Translations under genes and position numbers: made by a program
Shown here: one piece after another, positions 1-7,243 of the stretch
Layout: each line of letters begins with the position of its first letter
How positions within the stretch are numbered: position 1 is the stretch's first letter
Notes under the pieces: model-generated
The model's input: the letters and a program-made list of their open reading frames with translations, nothing else
Told to the model about the DNA's origin: nothing
The model's database searches: none
Source of the DNA: Thermodesulfobacteriota bacterium
GTDB lineage: Bacteria; Desulfobacterota; BSN033; UBA1163
Length of the DNA stretch: 11,056 nt
Assembly (NCBI GenBank): GCA_030024065.1
Contig: JASEIE010000110.1
Location: 1 to 11,056 of the forward strand
Direction of reading: 5' to 3'

Positions 1-520
1 TTGTGGTTTTTGTTCCGGGGAGAGGTGTAGATGGCATATCGATTTGATCCACCCTTTGGTTAATCCGCTCAATATTAGGAGGGGCGGGTTGGCTTCTGTC
101 AACTGTGACAATGGGTATTTCTTCTGTTCCGTGTGTCTCAACGGTTTCCTTAACGTTTATCGCTTGCTTATTTATGTTGATGACCGGGGGTTCAAGCCTC
201 GAAATCTTTTTAGTCTCCTCCTTAGGCTTTTTAACAACCGTATCAAAAGGCTCTATATTTTCGACTTCAGCCTTCCTGATTACGGGTAATTCCTCAGAGA
301 AATCAACACATTCAGATTCCTTAGATTGAAGCTTTTGTTCGTTTGGAGGTAGCTTTTTCTCCATCTGTTTAATTATTGGACCTGGTGGACGGAGAGGTTC
401 TTCAAACATTATGAAGAGTTCTACTTCCCTAAAAGGGTTTCTGTTGGTCATTGAAAAAGGTAGCGACAAAATCATCACATGAATCAATATTGAGATGAAT
501 AATCCTGACCGACCGCCCAT
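1..520 (-). CDS. tonB: TonB-like energy transducer, N-terminal part (cut by window edge)
   Basis: An open frame runs from an ATG at 520 to the window edge with no stop, giving 173 codons. Residues about 7-22 form one hydrophobic helix containing S10-x3-H14, the Ser/His pair typical of the TonB membrane anchor that contacts ExbB/ExbD. After the helix comes a long hydrophilic stretch rich in Pro, Lys and Glu (PPGP, KKP, EPPV, PAPP), as expected for the periplasmic linker. The C-terminal domain that contacts outer-membrane receptors lies outside the window. Known role of the family: passing proton-motive force to outer-membrane metal-chelate or vitamin receptors. The ribosome site is weak (TGGA). 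A TTGACA promoter and a hairpin sit directly upstream. It could be another TonB/TolA-like protein, since the diagnostic C-terminus is unseen. Confidence 0.72.
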   Translation of the reverse strand, partial: MGGRSGLFISILIHVMILSLPFSMTNRNPFREVELFIMFEEPLRPPGPIIKQMEKKLPPNEQKLQSKESECVDFSEELPVIRKAEVENIEPFDTVVKKPKEETKKISRLEPPVININKQAINVKETVETHGTEEIPIVTVDRSQPAPPNIERINQRVDQIDMPSTPLPGTKTT

Positions 521-541
521 ATATATCCATTCAAAAATAAA

Positions 542-585
542 AGCCATGAAGACAAAGGCTTTCGAACCTTTCTGCCTTCATGGCT
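542..585 (-). promoter_or_regulatory. Hairpin with T-rich tail in the leader of the TonB-like gene
   Basis: On the minus strand AGCCATGAAG (585-576) pairs perfectly with CTTCATGGCT (551-542). A second helix AAAGG/CCTTT (571-567 with 558-554) closes an 8-base loop, TTCGAAAG. A T-rich run (TTTTATTTTT, about 541-533) follows. It has the form of an intrinsic terminator, but lies between a good promoter (592-621) and the ATG at 520. It may attenuate the TonB-like gene, terminate the upstream barrel gene, or both. A related hairpin lies at 7862-7898. Confidence 0.6.
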
Positions 586-591
586 AAATCA

Positions 592-621
592 TATATACTT
601 TATTTTAATCCGAATTGTCAA
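592..621 (-). promoter_or_regulatory. Predicted sigma-70 promoter for the TonB-like gene
   Basis: On the minus strand there is a perfect TTGACA (621-616), an 18-base spacer and TATATA (597-592). The predicted transcript start, about 585, falls at the first base of the hairpin, so the RNA would begin with it. It is read from consensus only. Confidence 0.5.
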
Positions 622-661
622 TATGAATTCTCATTCTGGTTAGAATATGTAAGCTTGGGAA

Positions 662-1459
662 CTAAAATCTAAAAGCTATCCCTGCAAGGATTGTGAAATC
701 AGTCTCTGGTTTATTCAGGCCGCCTTTGATGCCAAAATCTATGTCAACGTTTTCGGATATGGAATAGATCAGTCCACCCAGAATGAAGGCAGGATGTTTA
801 GTTGATACTTTTTCAGGATTTCGCTCTATTCCGATGTTACCAACCAACTTGAGGTTTTTTACCGCCTCCACTTCTGACGCGAGGGATACATGCCATATGT
901 CTTTCCTATTCGCTTCTCTATCTTCCCGAAGTTTATATTCATTGCGTGTATATCCGAGATTAAAGTGGAGCACCCACGGCCCTAACTCTTTTGTTGTTAT
1001 GAAAGTTAGACCATACGATGGCCTGCCGTTGCCAAGCCCTTTCTTTTCCTTTCCTGTGGGGAGGGTAATGCCCGGCTTTAAAGCAAAACTCAGATCATCC
1101 TTTTCGTAAAATCTCCATTTGACTTCTAGCGAAAGATCAGATATTCCGCTTTCTCGAGAAGTCAATTCGCCATCTTCCTTGATCTTTAGCCACTGAAATG
1201 GCATACCGAGCACAATATCGATATTGTCTCGAATTCCATAAGAGAGTATCGTTCCTATTTCCGCACCTGTCTCTTTCGTCATCACCCCTTCCTCTTTCTC
1301 TCTGTCATAATTAAATTCACTATTTACCTCAACCTGAAACTTTCCCTTCCCCTGTGTGCCTGTGTCATCGGTAATAAGGGGATGGGCAGCAAAGGCTGCA
1401 GTTGAATACATAAACATCGTCAATACCATCCAAAAACCTATTAATACCCTCTTAATCAT
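662..1459 (-). CDS. Outer-membrane beta-barrel protein, MetA/phenol-degradation-like 'transporter' family
   Basis: 265 residues. The N-terminus is a clear signal peptide: Lys/Arg at 3-4, a hydrophobic core, and a probable cut after AFA near residue 24. The mature protein opens with HPLITDDTGTQGKG, a start typical of the family often annotated as transporter or MetA-pathway-of-phenol-degradation. The remainder alternates polar and non-polar residues in amphipathic strands and ends in Phe (AGIAFRF), the usual C-terminal signature of barrels assembled by the BAM complex. The ATG at 1459 has a strong AGGAGG ribosome site (about 1467-1473). Substrate is unknown; the family is often found near metal or solute export and uptake genes. 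It lies between feoB and the TonB-like gene on the same strand, but no TonB box or plug domain is seen, so it is probably a passive channel. Confidence 0.72.
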   Translation of the reverse strand: MIKRVLIGFWMVLTMFMYSTAAFAAHPLITDDTGTQGKGKFQVEVNSEFNYDREKEEGVMTKETGAEIGTILSYGIRDNIDIVLGMPFQWLKIKEDGELTSRESGISDLSLEVKWRFYEKDDLSFALKPGITLPTGKEKKGLGNGRPSYGLTFITTKELGPWVLHFNLGYTRNEYKLREDREANRKDIWHVSLASEVEAVKNLKLVGNIGIERNPEKVSTKHPAFILGGLIYSISENVDIDFGIKGGLNKPETDFTILAGIAFRF

Positions 1460-1540
1460 TTCTCTTTCCTCCTTTAAATTGAAATTTTAGGGACTTGGGT
1501 CTCTGTGCTTGATTCCTTATAGGTTCTGCACTGTCTTCGC

Positions 1541-1598
1541 CGACCTGCTCGCCGAAAAAGTTCATGGCAGGCGAGAGCGGCTACGTGCAGGCAGGTCG
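1541..1598. repeat. Nested inverted repeat in the feoB-barrel gene gap
   Basis: CGACCTGC (1541-1548) is the reverse complement of GCAGGTCG (1591-1598). Inside it CTCGCC (1548-1553) pairs with GGCGAG (1570-1575). No T-run follows, so it is not a clean terminator; it is more like a dispersed GC-rich repeat dropped into the 192-base gap. The rest of the gap shows no convincing promoter for the barrel gene. Confidence 0.5.
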
Positions 1599-1651
1599 AA
1601 AACTTTCTCATCCTGCTCCTCCGGTATTCAACATCCTCCAGAAACACTTTT

Positions 1652-3652
1652 TTAAAGAAATATCTTTCCTGCCTGATAAATACCTACCGCCAACAGCCAT
1701 CCAAGAAGGAGACTGTATACCACCGCAAGGAAAGTCCATCTCCAGTTTGTTTCGCGCTTTATCGTTGCGATCGCTGCAATACATGGGATATAGACCAGAG
1801 ACATCACCATAAAAGTATAGGCAGAGAGTGCGTTAAATTGGTTCTGGATGACACTGGCAAGCCCGGCCTCCTCCACACCGTAAAGGGTTCCAAATGTTCC
1901 AACAACCACTTCTTTTGCCAGTATCCCGAAAAGCAAGGCCACCCCTGCCTGCCAGAAACCAAAACCTGCTGGTTCAAGTAGAGGTAAAAAGAAAGAACCC
2001 AATTGACCGATGAAACTCTCCTGTGAAGCATATTCCACTCCAATGGGCAATGAGGCTAATAACCAGATCAGTACAACCCCGGCAAAGATGATCGTCCCAG
2101 CCTTTTTCAAAAATAGGACACTTCTTTCCCACATATGTATGAGCACTCCTTTTATAGTCGGCATCCGATAAGGAGGAAGTTCCATAATTAAGGGAGAAAC
2201 CTCACCACCAAAAAAGAGGCTTTTGAATATCCTGGCTATGAAGATGGCCAGAATAATCCCAAGGAGGTAAAGAGAAAATACTACCCACCCCTGATGCTCT
2301 GCAAAGAATGCCCCTGCAAAAAGGGTATAGATGGGGAGCCTTGCAGAGCAGGACATTAACGGGTTGACCAGGATGGTGAGGATCCGATCCTTCTCCGATT
2401 CCAAAGTTCTCGTAGCCATGATTCCAGGGATATTGCAGCCAAATCCGATCAGCATGGGGATAAACGATTTTCCATGCAATCCAAGGGCGTGCATGAATCG
2501 GTCCATCACAAAGGCGGCACGAGGCATATAACCCGAAGCTTCCAGGATAGCGATGGATAAGAAGAGAAGCATGATATTGGGTAGGAAGACGAGGACACTC
2601 CCAACGCCGCTGATGACCCCATCGGAGACAAGAGAAGAAAACCATTTGGGTCCACCTAAACCTTCGATCGTGCGAGAAGCGGATTCCCCCAGCCAGCCCA
2701 TCAGGGCTTCGATTCCATCGGAAAGGGGACCACCTAAAGTAAAAACAAATTGAAAAACAAACCACATCATTCCGAGAAAGATAGGGATCCCGAGATATCG
2801 ATTGACCAGAATCCGGTCAATCCGATCGGAAATATCGAGTCTTTCCATGAGATCGAATCTTTTGTTGGCCGATTCTTTCACGAGTCCAGATAAAAATGCA
2901 TACCTCATCTCAACCAATGTCGTTTCAAGATCGTAACCCAGGTGCTCCTCCAGTCTTTTCCTGCATTCAATGGTCTGGGATTCGATCCCTTCCCCTTCTT
3001 TCATCGCCATTTCTAAGGCTTCCTTATCTCCTTCAAGAAGTTTAATAGCCACCCACCGCGAGGGATATCCTGATAGACTCACCCGCTTCTCAAGGCGATC
3101 TATCTCCATTTCGATATCCTGTCCATAGTCGATCTTAAAAAATTCTTTCTCCCTCTTAAAACCATCTACAATGGCCTCCTTCAATCCCTCTATCCCCTCC
3201 CCCTTATTAGCAACTGTCTCCACCACAGGGACCCCGAAGACCTTAGAAACTTTTTCAGTATCGATCATCATCCCCCTATTTCTCACCCGATCCATCATAT
3301 TTAAATCGAGAATCACATTTGCCCCTAATTCGAGAAGTTGTGTAACCAGATAGAGATTTCTCTCCAGGTTCGAAGCATCGACAATCACGACAACCTTATC
3401 CGGTTTCTCTCTCACAATGAAATTCCTTGCAATTCTTTCATCGATAGAATGGGCGGTGAGGCTGTACGTGCCTGGAAGGTCCGCTACGGAGACCTCGTAA
3501 TCTCGAAATTGAAATTTTCCTTCCTTCTTTTCAACCGTCACCCCTGGCCAGTTTCCCACATGAGCGTGGCCTCCTGTCAGGTTATTAAATACAGTGCTCT
3601 TCCCTGAGTTAGGATTCCCAGCCAACCCGATCTTTAGATTCTTCATTTCCAT
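1652..3652 (-). CDS. feoB: Ferrous iron transporter FeoB
   Basis: 666 residues. The N-terminal GTPase domain shows all the key motifs: G1 GNPNSGKS (12-19), the G2 threonine T39 after NWPG, G3 DLPG (58-61) and G4 NMMD (118-121). A helical GDI-like region follows (about 170-260), then the polytopic membrane domain from about residue 285 with the conserved GFGCNIPG segment and the CSARLPIY gate motif, and [15 protein letters not shown] near the C-terminus. The protein imports Fe2+ across the inner membrane under nucleotide control. It is shorter than the roughly 770-residue E. coli protein but complete. ATG at 3652 and ATG at 3646 (codon 3) are both served by the purine-rich GGGAGAGAGGGG. It has its own probable promoter and regulator palindrome upstream, so it need not depend on feoA transcription. 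Confidence 0.97.
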   Translation of the reverse strand: MEMKNLKIGLAGNPNSGKSTVFNNLTGGHAHVGNWPGVTVEKKEGKFQFRDYEVSVADLPGTYSLTAHSIDERIARNFIVREKPDKVVVIVDASNLERNLYLVTQLLELGANVILDLNMMDRVRNRGMMIDTEKVSKVFGVPVVETVANKGEGIEGLKEAIVDGFKREKEFFKIDYGQDIEMEIDRLEKRVSLSGYPSRWVAIKLLEGDKEALEMAMKEGEGIESQTIECRKRLEEHLGYDLETTLVEMRYAFLSGLVKESANKRFDLMERLDISDRIDRILVNRYLGIPIFLGMMWFVFQFVFTLGGPLSDGIEALMGWLGESASRTIEGLGGPKWFSSLVSDGVISGVGSVLVFLPNIMLLFLSIAILEASGYMPRAAFVMDRFMHALGLHGKSFIPMLIGFGCNIPGIMATRTLESEKDRILTILVNPLMSCSARLPIYTLFAGAFFAEHQGWVVFSLYLLGIILAIFIARIFKSLFFGGEVSPLIMELPPYRMPTIKGVLIHMWERSVLFLKKAGTIIFAGVVLIWLLASLPIGVEYASQESFIGQLGSFFLPLLEPAGFGFWQAGVALLFGILAKEVVVGTFGTLYGVEEAGLASVIQNQFNALSAYTFMVMSLVYIPCIAAIATIKRETNWRWTFLAVVYSLLLGWLLAVGIYQAGKIFL

Positions 3653-3669
3653 CCCCTCTCTCCCTTTAA

Positions 3670-3691
3670 AAAGTTAGAATAGTCTAACATT
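3670..3691. promoter_or_regulatory. DtxR-type operator upstream of feoB
   Basis: AAAGTTAG-N6-CTAACATT, a near-perfect 22-bp palindrome with one mismatch in the outer arm. It shares half-sites and spacing with the perfect copy in front of the regulator gene (4645-4666). It lies in the 52-base feoA-feoB gap and covers the spacer and -10 of a possible feoB promoter. Confidence 0.72.
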
Positions 3692-3699
3692 TTACTCAA
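3671..3699 (-). promoter_or_regulatory. Possible feoB promoter
   Basis: On the minus strand TTGAGT (3699-3694), 17 bases, then TAACTT (3676-3671). The -10 is weak. The case rests mainly on its overlap with the palindrome at 3670-3691, as expected for repression by a metal-loaded regulator. Confidence 0.35.
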
Positions 3700-3704
3700 A
3701 AAAA

Positions 3705-3932
3705 TTAGCTCAATGGTTCAACAAATATTCTCTTCGCCATCCCAAATCCAATACCAAATCTCAACCCTCCCAGGCCAATGATTAGTGGACCAGCTTCGAA
3801 ATTTGAAACAATCTCAACCTCCGCCCCCGGATAAAGGCCCATTTCTGTGATTCTCCGAACAAAGCCTCTTCCTCCTCCTATCCTTATAATCCTTACCTTC
3901 TCACCTTGCATTGCCATTGATAACGGAATCAC
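3705..3932 (-). CDS. feoA: Ferrous iron transport protein FeoA
   Basis: 75 residues, the usual size for a stand-alone FeoA with an SH3-like fold. Family pattern is clear: R-x-x-E-M-G-L-x-P-G (about residues 27-36), VEIV, GPLI, and G-x-G-M-A-x-R-I-x-V at the end. FeoA is a small cytoplasmic protein needed for FeoB activity. The start is GTG at 3932, seven bases after the stop of the regulator gene, and its GGAG ribosome site lies within the last codons of that gene. The two are therefore probably transcribed and translated together. An ATG six codons in (MAMQGE) is possible, but the longer form matches the usual IPLS start. Confidence 0.93.
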   Translation of the reverse strand: MIPLSMAMQGEKVRIIRIGGGRGFVRRITEMGLYPGAEVEIVSNFEAGPLIIGLGGLRFGIGFGMAKRIFVEPLS

Positions 3933-3939
3933 GATCCTT

Positions 3940-4632
3940 TTAACTCCTGTTAATTAAAATATCTTTTGCTTCATCCTTCCTCAGGGAAAGATGGTAACCT
4001 TTAATTAAAATATCGATTGGATCTCCTAATGGGGCGACTTTCTCCAGTTTAATCTCTGCCCCAGGAACAATTCCCATATCCAATAATCTCTTCTTTAACT
4101 CCCCCTTGCCTTTTATCTTAATCACCTTGCCCCTCTCCCCTGGCTTGAGGTCTTTTAGCGTAAGATCCTCCTTCTCTTTTTGGCTTTTCATACCCTCTTC
4201 TCCCATCTTTATAAATTGTTGAAATTTTGAAATGAATGAATTCTTTTCATCAGGATATTTCTCAAAGAATTGAATCAATTTTCTCATCCTCTTCATCGCC
4301 TCTTTTGAAAGATGATGTTCAATTTTGCAGGCATCATGGTAGGCTGTATCATTATCCACACCGAGGATTTCATGGAGAAAGTTAAATAATAATTGATGGT
4401 ATTCACCCACCTCTTTGGCCTTTGTCGCCCCCTGATTCGTGAGTTCGATATATCCGTACCTTTCATGTTTAATCAGATTCTTCTCCGCAAGGACATTCAG
4501 GGCGCTTACCACGGATGGTGTGGTCACCGCCAAACATTTCGCTATATCCTTCACCCTCGCAACTTTCTCCCTCAAACTTATTGTCCAAATGGCTTCCAAA
4601 TAATCCTCAAGACTCGGTGTTAAAACTTCCAT
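3940..4632 (-). CDS. DtxR-family metal-dependent repressor with C-terminal FeoA/SH3 domain
   Basis: 230 residues from the ATG at 4632, which follows GGAGG by six bases. A longer frame from 4680 would run through the operator and promoter, so I reject it. Residues 1-60 form the winged helix (LEDYLEAI, then VTTPSVVSALNVL as recognition helix); about 61-140 the metal-binding dimerisation domain; about 155-230 a FeoA-like domain with LLDMGIVPGAEIKLEKV. Candidate ligands are D10, E13, C102, E105 and H106, in the run DACKIEHHLS, plus H79. C102, E105, H106 match DtxR numbering and favour iron, while D10 and E13 match MntR. The DtxR ancillary residues E83 and H98 are replaced by F83 and Y98. It probably represses itself, feoA and feoB when metal is bound. 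Confidence 0.93.
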   Translation of the reverse strand: MEVLTPSLEDYLEAIWTISLREKVARVKDIAKCLAVTTPSVVSALNVLAEKNLIKHERYGYIELTNQGATKAKEVGEYHQLLFNFLHEILGVDNDTAYHDACKIEHHLSKEAMKRMRKLIQFFEKYPDEKNSFISKFQQFIKMGEEGMKSQKEKEDLTLKDLKPGERGKVIKIKGKGELKKRLLDMGIVPGAEIKLEKVAPLGDPIDILIKGYHLSLRKDEAKDILINRS

Positions 4633-4644
4633 GAATAACCTCCA

Positions 4645-4666
4645 AATGTTAGGATAATCTAACATT
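4645..4666. promoter_or_regulatory. DtxR-type operator upstream of the regulator gene
   Basis: A perfect 22-bp palindrome, AATGTTAG-N6-CTAACATT (4645-4652 and 4659-4666). It overlaps the predicted -10 box of the regulator promoter and ends just before the ribosome site, the arrangement expected for autorepression. A near copy precedes feoB. Confidence 0.8.
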
Positions 4667-4690
4667 AATAGATTCTTCAATATTTGTCAA
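4662..4690 (-). promoter_or_regulatory. Predicted promoter of the dtxR-like/feoA unit
   Basis: On the minus strand a perfect TTGACA (4690-4685), 17 bases, then TAATGT (4667-4662). The -10 lies in the palindrome at 4645-4666. The predicted start of transcription is about 4655, leaving a short leader to the ATG at 4632. Confidence 0.6.
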
Positions 4691-4709
4691 GAAAAATTTT
4701 TAAGGTAAC

Positions 4710-4922
4710 TTAAGCCATGGATTTTATGGTGGATTTAATGGCTTCTTCAAAAAGCTCTCTTAATTTTCTGGACTCCTGATGAAGTTTTATGAGAATCTCT
4801 GACAATTTCTTCATCCCCAGAGAGGACATTTTTCCTGCCCAGCTCTGATAAGTCTCTGCATGCTCGTCATTGTGTTCCATCCAGTGTGGAATCAATTTCT
4901 TCAATTTTTCAAGCTCATCCAT
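4710..4922 (-). CDS. Small His/Glu-rich helical protein next to a metal ABC transporter
   Basis: 70 residues from the ATG at 4922, which has GGAG seven bases upstream; a longer frame from 5006 would overlap the substrate-binding protein and lacks a better ribosome site. There is no signal peptide or membrane segment. The N-terminal helix carries H13-x3-H17-x3-H21 with E16 and E20, placing three histidines on one helical face, then YQSWAGKM; the C-terminal part is a Lys/Glu-rich helix. This looks like a possible metal-binding or metal-handling protein, and I believe similar small proteins of unknown function (DUF8180-like) occur beside ABC-3 metal transporters, though I cannot verify that here. 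It follows the transporter by 53 bases, probably in the same transcript. Function unproven. Confidence 0.65.
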   Translation of the reverse strand: MDELEKLKKLIPHWMEHNDEHAETYQSWAGKMSSLGMKKLSEILIKLHQESRKLRELFEEAIKSTIKSMA

Positions 4923-4975
4923 AATCACTCTCCATTGACCTCCAGTTCGTGATGATCGATCCTGGCTCCTTTCTT

Positions 4976-5752
4976 CTATTGAAAGACCTTCAGTAACTGT
5001 GTGCAATTGTATTCAAAGAGATCCTCTATGGTCTTCGTATTTTCAACCCCTGGGAAATTGATGACTTGAATATATTTGCATCTGGCATTCTCTGCGATGA
5101 CCTTAGCATTCGGAAAATGCAAAATGTCCACAACCAATTCAGGATTCTTTCCGATCGCATCACTGATGGCCCGGGAGGTCAATTCTCCTGGCTGGATGAC
5201 CTGCAGGATAGAGAGCCCTGCCCACTGGGCAAATGGTTGGGCAAAACGGTGGACCACGGCGTGCCTTCCTGATAGGGAGGCAATCCTTTTCTTAAGCGCC
5301 TTCAATTTTTCCGAGAACCCCTCTTCCCAGGCTTGTCCCTCATTCTCCGTTTTTAAGATCTTCGAAATTTTTCGGACCTGCGTAATCAAATTCTCGGGGG
5401 AGGTCGTCGTGTCAACCTGGATTGCAAGAATGTTCTTGTTCTTCGATGTCTCAAGAAGCTTCCCGACCATTCTCTCGTACCCGGCGTAGATCACCACCTT
5501 CGCCCCTTCAAACTTCAGGAGATCGGAGGGCTTCAAATCATATTCCGGAGGGTGTTTCATCTCCGAGGAGGCAATGATTCGCATTTCTTTCGCACCCGCT
5601 GCCCGGGCGATCGCTCCTGTTAACGAAGTGGAAGCCACCACGCCTTCCTGTGCCAAGGCAGGAGATGGGAGATTTAAAAGCAATATCCCACCCACCAAGA
5701 GGATTAAAGCGTTTACCCCCTGCCCCGTAAAAATCTTTTTTATCTTTTGCAT
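4976..5752 (-). CDS. Alternative internal product: stand-alone metal-binding periplasmic protein (ZnuA-like)
   Basis: In frame inside the fused gene, an ATG at 5752 follows AGGAGG (5758-5766 region) with ideal spacing. It would give a 258-residue protein with its own signal peptide (KIKK near the start, hydrophobic core about 13-28, cut after ALA at 34). No lipobox is present. The nested start is as strong as any in the window. It suggests the fused frame arose by loss of the permease stop codon, with separate translation possibly kept. Confidence 0.5.
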   Translation of the reverse strand: MQKIKKIFTGQGVNALILLVGGILLLNLPSPALAQEGVVASTSLTGAIARAAGAKEMRIIASSEMKHPPEYDLKPSDLLKFEGAKVVIYAGYERMVGKLLETSKNKNILAIQVDTTTSPENLITQVRKISKILKTENEGQAWEEGFSEKLKALKKRIASLSGRHAVVHRFAQPFAQWAGLSILQVIQPGELTSRAISDAIGKNPELVVDILHFPNAKVIAENARCKYIQVINFPGVENTKTIEDLFEYNCTQLLKVFQ

Positions 5753-6559
5753 GGCGGTCCTCCTTTGGATTAGAAAACAGAGTATGATTATCAAAGACGA
5801 AACGATAATCACCGTTGAACTTGCGGGAAGATCAAAAACAAAAGAGAAGTAAAGCCCGATCATTCCCGACAGAAGCCCAAAAAGGGAAGAGAGGAAAAAA
5901 GTCTGTTTCAGACTTCTCGAGATGAGAGTGGCCGCCATGGCAGGCAGAAGAACGAAGGCATCGATGAGCAACGCCCCGATCATTCGCATGGATATGGCAA
6001 TGGTGAGCCCGAGCATGAAGATGATCAGAAAGTAAAAAACCTTTTCCGGGATCCCCACTGCCAAGGCAACTTCACGGTCATAAAGAATGGCCTGGATCTC
6101 TTTGAAAAATAGGATCACTATGCACAGGATGATAAGACTGGTTGCCATTACAAAGAGGAGATCCACGCGGCTGAGGGAGAGCACATTCCCCCAGAGGATG
6201 TTGAAGGCTTGAATCACATGGATATCGGCTTTGTAGATTAAGATAAAAGCGAGGGCAAGGGTGAGGGCCATAAAATAGCCTGAAATGGTGCCAACTCCCA
6301 ATTTTGTCTTCTCTGAAATCGGTCCCAAAGCTAAAGAAGAGATCGCACAAAGGAACATGCCTGAGAACATGGGATCAATTTTTAAAAAAAGACCGATAGC
6401 TCCCCCCAGCAGAGCAATGTGCATCATGGCAAACCTCAAAGGAATGAGATGAAGGGAGATGATAAACACACCGATCATGGGAAAGGCGATCCCTGCGAAG
6501 AGGACGGCAAGGATTGCATGCTGCATGAAAGGAAAGGACAACGTTTCAGTCCAGCTCAA
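4976..6559 (-). CDS. ABC-3 metal permease fused to its substrate-binding protein (ZnuB-ZnuA type)
   Basis: 527 residues from a TTG at 6559, three bases after the ATPase stop. Residues 1-269 are an ABC-3 (ZnuB/MntC/TroC-like) permease with multiple membrane helices, including the conserved GALLIDAFVLLPAM segment. Residues 270-527 are a ZnuA/PsaA-like binding protein: a complete signal-peptide-like start (KIKK, hydrophobic core, ALA|QE), H336 in KHPPEYDLKPSD matching the first metal His of the family, and H437 in VVHRFAQPF. Possible further ligands are D478 and H481 in DILH. The two are normally separate genes. At the junction the codons for Q-R-R spell AAAGGAGG six bases before ATG 5752, so the binding protein may also be made alone. 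Substrate could be Zn, Mn, Fe, Ni or Co. Confidence 0.87.
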   Translation of the reverse strand: MSWTETLSFPFMQHAILAVLFAGIAFPMIGVFIISLHLIPLRFAMMHIALLGGAIGLFLKIDPMFSGMFLCAISSLALGPISEKTKLGVGTISGYFMALTLALAFILIYKADIHVIQAFNILWGNVLSLSRVDLLFVMATSLIILCIVILFFKEIQAILYDREVALAVGIPEKVFYFLIIFMLGLTIAISMRMIGALLIDAFVLLPAMAATLISRSLKQTFFLSSLFGLLSGMIGLYFSFVFDLPASSTVIIVSSLIIILCFLIQRRTAMQKIKKIFTGQGVNALILLVGGILLLNLPSPALAQEGVVASTSLTGAIARAAGAKEMRIIASSEMKHPPEYDLKPSDLLKFEGAKVVIYAGYERMVGKLLETSKNKNILAIQVDTTTSPENLITQVRKISKILKTENEGQAWEEGFSEKLKALKKRIASLSGRHAVVHRFAQPFAQWAGLSILQVIQPGELTSRAISDAIGKNPELVVDILHFPNAKVIAENARCKYIQVINFPGVENTKTIEDLFEYNCTQLLKVFQ

Positions 6560-6562
6560 TCT

Positions 6563-7243
6563 TCAACCCCGGATGAGACGACTTTTTCCATTTTCCAAAA
6601 GATAAATCTTATCGCTATATTGCTCCACCCAAAAAGGATCATGAGAGACTAAAAGGGTTGTTAATCCCCTTTGGTGGTGAACGGAGTAAATGATTTCCAT
6701 AATTTCAGATCGGGACACACTATCCAGGTAGGTTGTGGGTTCATCGAGAAGGAGTATGGAAGGGTCCTGGGCCAGTGCCCTTGCAAGGGCGACCTTTTGC
6801 TGTTCGCCCCCGGAAAGTTCATGAACCAGTTTCTTCGAAAACCGGGTAATCCCCACTCCCTCCATGGCCTCGTAAGCCCTTTTCCAGTCCATCTTGCTGG
6901 GTTTCCGCATCAAACCGATCTTCCCGTACCGGCCCATGAGCACGGCCTCTTCCGCACGAATGGGAAACCGAGTGGAGCCGGATCTCTGGGAGACGACACC
7001 GATATCCCTCCTTAACCCGCTCAACCTCCTGACGTTCGCAAGGTCCTCCCCGAGCACAATCACCTTTCCTTGATCATATTGAACTGACCCATTGATCACC
7101 TTGAGGAGGGTGGTCTTCCCTGCCCCGTTTGCCCCTACGACAGAGATGAACTCGTAGGGTTTTGCCATGATATCCACTCCCTTCAGAACCGGGAGTTCTC
7201 CCAGGCAGACGTGGACGTTGATCAATTCAATTGAGTGGTGCAT
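6563..7243 (-). CDS. Metal ABC transporter ATP-binding protein (ZnuC/MntB type)
   Basis: 226 residues. Walker A GANGAGKT (37-44), Q-loop Q86, signature LSGGE (143-147), Walker B ILLLDE (163-168) and switch H201 are all intact, so it should be an active ATPase. Length and the QRSGSTRFPIRAEEAVLMGR segment after the Q-loop fit the ABC-3 metal-uptake family. It works in the cytoplasm as a dimer that powers the permease encoded next. Its ATG overlaps the methyltransferase stop (TAATG at 7245-7241), implying translational coupling, and its stop is three bases before the permease start. The N-terminal MHH is a minor oddity. The metal cannot be read from the ATPase. Confidence 0.93.
   Translation of the reverse strand: MHHSIELINVHVCLGELPVLKGVDIMAKPYEFISVVGANGAGKTTLLKVINGSVQYDQGKVIVLGEDLANVRRLSGLRRDIGVVSQRSGSTRFPIRAEEAVLMGRYGKIGLMRKPSKMDWKRAYEAMEGVGITRFSKKLVHELSGGEQQKVALARALAQDPSILLLDEPTTYLDSVSRSEIMEIIYSVHHQRGLTTLLVSHDPFWVEQYSDKIYLLENGKSRLIRG

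Noticed and set aside
1474..1611. 45-codon minus-strand frame between feoB and the barrel gene, with GGAGGA before its ATG
   Set aside because: It lies across the GC-rich inverted repeat, has an Arg/Cys-rich composition with no domain, and ends in the next gene's ribosome site; not supported as a gene.
2202..2765. 187-codon minus-strand frame inside feoB
   Set aside because: Shadow of feoB in another phase; composition is Trp/His/Pro rich and feoB is intact.
4633..4680. Upstream extension of the DtxR-like gene to 4680
   Set aside because: It would run through the operator, and through most of the promoter; the ATG at 4632 has a good ribosome site and the family's usual N-terminus.
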